A DNA stretch of 64,000 bases, from positions 1 through 64,000 of the forward strand of contig NZ_JAJLQZ010000002.1 of the NCBI RefSeq assembly GCF_020991375.1. Direction: 5' to 3'. Under the pieces are notes generated by a model. It was not told where the DNA came from and did no database searches. It saw nothing but the letters and a program-made list of their open reading frames with translations. The DNA comes from Glycomyces amatae (GTDB taxonomy: Bacteria > Actinomycetota > Actinomycetes > Mycobacteriales > Micromonosporaceae). Both the position numbers and the translations under genes were made by a program. Shown here in pieces: positions 62,401 through 64,000 of this stretch. Every line of letters starts with the position of its first letter. The stretch's first letter is position 1.

Positions 62401-63003
62401 GTGTCCGACCAGCCAGAGCACTACTTCAGCGAGCAGCCCGCCGTCGACGACCGCGAGCGCACCATCGAGTTCGAGCTCGACGGCGTCGCCTACGAGCTGA
62501 CGACCTCCACCGGCGTCTTCTCCGGCGGCCGCCTCGACCCGGGGACGAGCGTCCTGCTCCACAAGGTGGTCCCGCCCGAGGAGGCCGGGACCTTCCTCGA
62601 CCTGGGCTGCGGGTACGGGCCGATCAGTGCGGTGCTCGCGCAGCGCGGGGACGCCGAGGTGTGGGCCGTCGACGTGAACCGGCGGGCCCTCGACCTGACC
62701 CGGCGCAACACGGCGAAGGCCCCCGGGACCGTGCACGCGGCCGCGCCCGAGGAGGTCCCGGCCGAGGTGCGGTTCGACGAGATCTGGTCGAACCCGCCGA
62801 TCAAGGTGGGGAAGGAGGCCCTGCACGGGCTGCTGGAGACGTGGCTGCCGCGGCTCAAGGACGGCGGCGTGGCCTGGCTGGTGGTCTCCAAGCACCTGGG
62901 CTCGGACTCGCTGGCGAAGTGGCTCGCCGGGCAGGGGTGGGCGGTCGACAAGCACGCGAGCGCCAACGGCTACCGGGTCCTGCGGGTGGAGCGGGCGGCA
63001 TAG
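62401..63003 (+). CDS. Class I SAM-dependent methyltransferase (RsmC/RlmG-like)
   Basis: A 200-aa enzyme. The SAM site is FLDLGCGYGPIS; the acidic loop VDVNRRAL follows; the catalytic motif is SNPPIKVGKEAL (NPP), which marks methylation of an exocyclic amino group, here most likely guanine N2 in rRNA as in RsmC. GTG start at 62401; a GGGGAGG sequence ends at the start codon. No second domain, so it corresponds to the catalytic half of RsmC. Confidence 0.88.
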   Translation: MSDQPEHYFSEQPAVDDRERTIEFELDGVAYELTTSTGVFSGGRLDPGTSVLLHKVVPPEEAGTFLDLGCGYGPISAVLAQRGDAEVWAVDVNRRALDLTRRNTAKAPGTVHAAAPEEVPAEVRFDEIWSNPPIKVGKEALHGLLETWLPRLKDGGVAWLVVSKHLGSDSLAKWLAGQGWAVDKHASANGYRVLRVERAA

Positions 63004-63029
63004 CCGCGGCCGAACACTTTCGGGTGACG

Positions 63030-63053
63030 AAACCGCTGCGGGGGCCGGTTTTT
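63030..63053 (+). terminator. Terminator after the methyltransferase gene
   Basis: AAACCG and CGGTTT flank a GC-rich loop and are followed by more T residues, one of the few T-tailed hairpins in the window. The rest of the 319-bp gap to thiE holds the promoter region and the TPP riboswitch. Confidence 0.5.
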
Positions 63054-63228
63054 GTCGTACCCCCGCGCAAAGGTTGCCGCTACGGTCCCCTGGCGGGTGG
63101 GGGTTTGGGATGGTAGACGGCCTTAAGTCGTACGGCGCCCGCCGCGACCACGGCGGTGTCCACTTCCTGACACCACGGTTGCGAAGTACGCTCGCGATGG
63201 CGTAGCGTCACCGCCGTAAACGAATAAA

Positions 63229-63315
63229 CCCACGGGAGTCCGATGCATCGGGCTGAGAGGGGACTGGGTAGTCCCGACCGTCGAACCTGATCCAGATCAT
63301 GCTGGCGCAGGGAGA
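63229..63315 (+). ncRNA. TPP (thi-box) riboswitch
   Basis: The conserved blocks are in order: GGGAGTCC at the P1/P2 side, CTGAGAGG (pyrimidine-sensing arm), ACCTGATCCAGATCATGCTGGCGCAGGGA as split by its helix into ACCTGATC and GCGCAGGGA (pyrophosphate arm). The 3' P1 strand runs straight into the ribosome binding site AGAAGGAG of thiE, so thiamine pyrophosphate should block translation initiation. Confidence 0.93.
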
Positions 63316-63322
63316 AGGAGCT

Positions 63323-64000
63323 ATGCAGGCTACTCGTCTACCCCGACTTCACGTCATCACCGACACCCGCGGCCCCGCCTCGACCGGCCGCGCGACCCAT
63401 CCGGCGGCGCAACGCGATCCGGTCGCACACCACGCGGACCTCCCCCGCGGAGCCGCCGTCGCGCCCCGCGACCCCCTCGCGGCCGTCGCCGCCGCGCTGG
63501 ACGCCGGGGCGCGCCTCGTCCAGGTCCGCCCCGAGGACCACTACTCCGACCGCGCCGCCTTCGACCTCGCCGCCGCGACCGCCGCGCTCTGCGACGCGTA
63601 CGGCGCGCTGTGCCTCGTCAACGACCGCCTCCACATCGCACAGGCCGTGGGCGCCGACGGCGTCCACCTCGGCGCCGACGACCTGCCCCTCGACGCCGCC
63701 CGGCGCCTCCTCCCCGCCGCGATCATCGGCGGCACCTGCCGCGACCCCGAGTCGGCGCGGGCCGCCCGCAGGGCCGGCGCGACCTACCTCGGCGTCGGGC
63801 CCGTCTGGGGCACCGCCACGAAGACCGGCCTGCCGCGACCGATCGGCCTCGACGGCCTGGCGGCGGTGTGCGAGGCCGTCGACCTCCCGGTGATCGCCAT
63901 CGGCGGCATCACCGCCGAGCGCGCCGCGCAATGCCGCGACGCCGGCGCCCACGGCGTCGCGGTCGTCGGCGCGATCGCGGCCGCCGACGACCCGGGCCGC
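63323..64000 (+). CDS. thiE: Thiamine-phosphate synthase, 3' end cut by the window edge
   Basis: 226 codons are visible from the ATG at 63323, 2 bp after AGAAGGAG. The enzyme couples HMP-PP and THZ-P to thiamine phosphate. LVNDRLHIAQAVGADGVHLG, IGGTCRD, GVGPVWGTATKTGL and VIAIGGIT are the family hallmarks. An extra stretch of about 30 residues (residues 15-55, TRGPASTGRATHPAAQ) lies between the first strand and the usual second helix. First gene of a riboswitch-controlled thiamine operon continuing beyond the window. Confidence 0.93.
   Translation, partial: MQATRLPRLHVITDTRGPASTGRATHPAAQRDPVAHHADLPRGAAVAPRDPLAAVAAALDAGARLVQVRPEDHYSDRAAFDLAAATAALCDAYGALCLVNDRLHIAQAVGADGVHLGADDLPLDAARRLLPAAIIGGTCRDPESARAARRAGATYLGVGPVWGTATKTGLPRPIGLDGLAAVCEAVDLPVIAIGGITAERAAQCRDAGAHGVAVVGAIAAADDPGR

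Overview
The window is high-GC DNA with GTG and TTG starts, many ATGA or TAATG gene overlaps, leaderless-looking promoters, GC-rich intrinsic terminators and no intact insertion sequence, CRISPR array, rRNA or tRNA gene that I could recognise. The gene content (NdgR/IclR next to leuCD, a Lys-rich-tailed HU, an alditol oxidase of the Streptomyces AldO type, a hut pathway of the HutF type, infA-rpmJ-rpsM-rpsK-rpoA-rplQ-truA) points to a filamentous-type actinomycete (Streptomyces/Micromonospora/Glycomyces-like; genus not resolvable by eye).

Layout. 1-966: the end of a mobile-element-like segment: a replication-relaxation protein running off the left edge and a small upstream ORF, both preceded by a perfect 13+1+13 palindrome; codon use is less GC-rich than the rest. 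1149-5697: TetR regulator divergent from an alpha/beta hydrolase with a two-site operator, then small membrane and zinc-ribbon proteins. 5791-8069: FHA protein converging on a Ser/Thr kinase. 8228-16441: a polyol catabolic locus, with a TPP-dependent pyruvate-oxidase-like enzyme and a PfkB fructokinase on one strand and a LacI regulator, a three-gene ABC importer and a zinc polyol dehydrogenase on the other, with a near-perfect 26-bp LacI operator between them. 16443-18207: MFS exporter and MarR regulator. 18269-21347: NUDIX hydrolase, then a coupled two-gene unit (helical TROVE-like + vWA protein and an ARPP-like protein with a C-terminal HTH) that is the least understood part of the window.

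21539-33947 is an amino-acid catabolic block: tyrosine (hmgA, an unknown 264-aa protein, fumarylacetoacetase, Lrp regulator, hppD) runs directly into histidine (hutU, an AllC-like hydrolase in the place of hutG, hutF, hutI, hutH), so hppD and hutU are 11 bp apart. 33948-35091 is an XRE + nucleotidyltransferase toxin-antitoxin-like pair with a palindromic operator over its -10. 35101-37140: a lipoprotein and a CHAD protein.

37195-53783 is housekeeping: ndgR, leuCD, hup, alditol oxidase, a MutT1-like enzyme, two small proteins, plsC-gpsA-ddl, rpsD as a stand-alone unit, then infA-rpmJ-rpsM-rpsK-rpoA-rplQ, truA, and a YfbK-type vWA lipoprotein. 53784-58339: a remnant of an alpha/beta hydrolase, TetR / FAD monooxygenase / cupin, two divergent MarR genes, and a VOC protein. 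58507-61205: cydAB behind a consensus Rex operator. 61224-64000: a membrane protein, an RsmC-like methyltransferase, and a TPP riboswitch leading into thiE, which runs off the right edge.

Two genes (the fructokinase and the Lrp regulator) have no in-frame stop where their families end; the frames stay open far into the neighbouring genes, and both deserve a check of the raw sequence.
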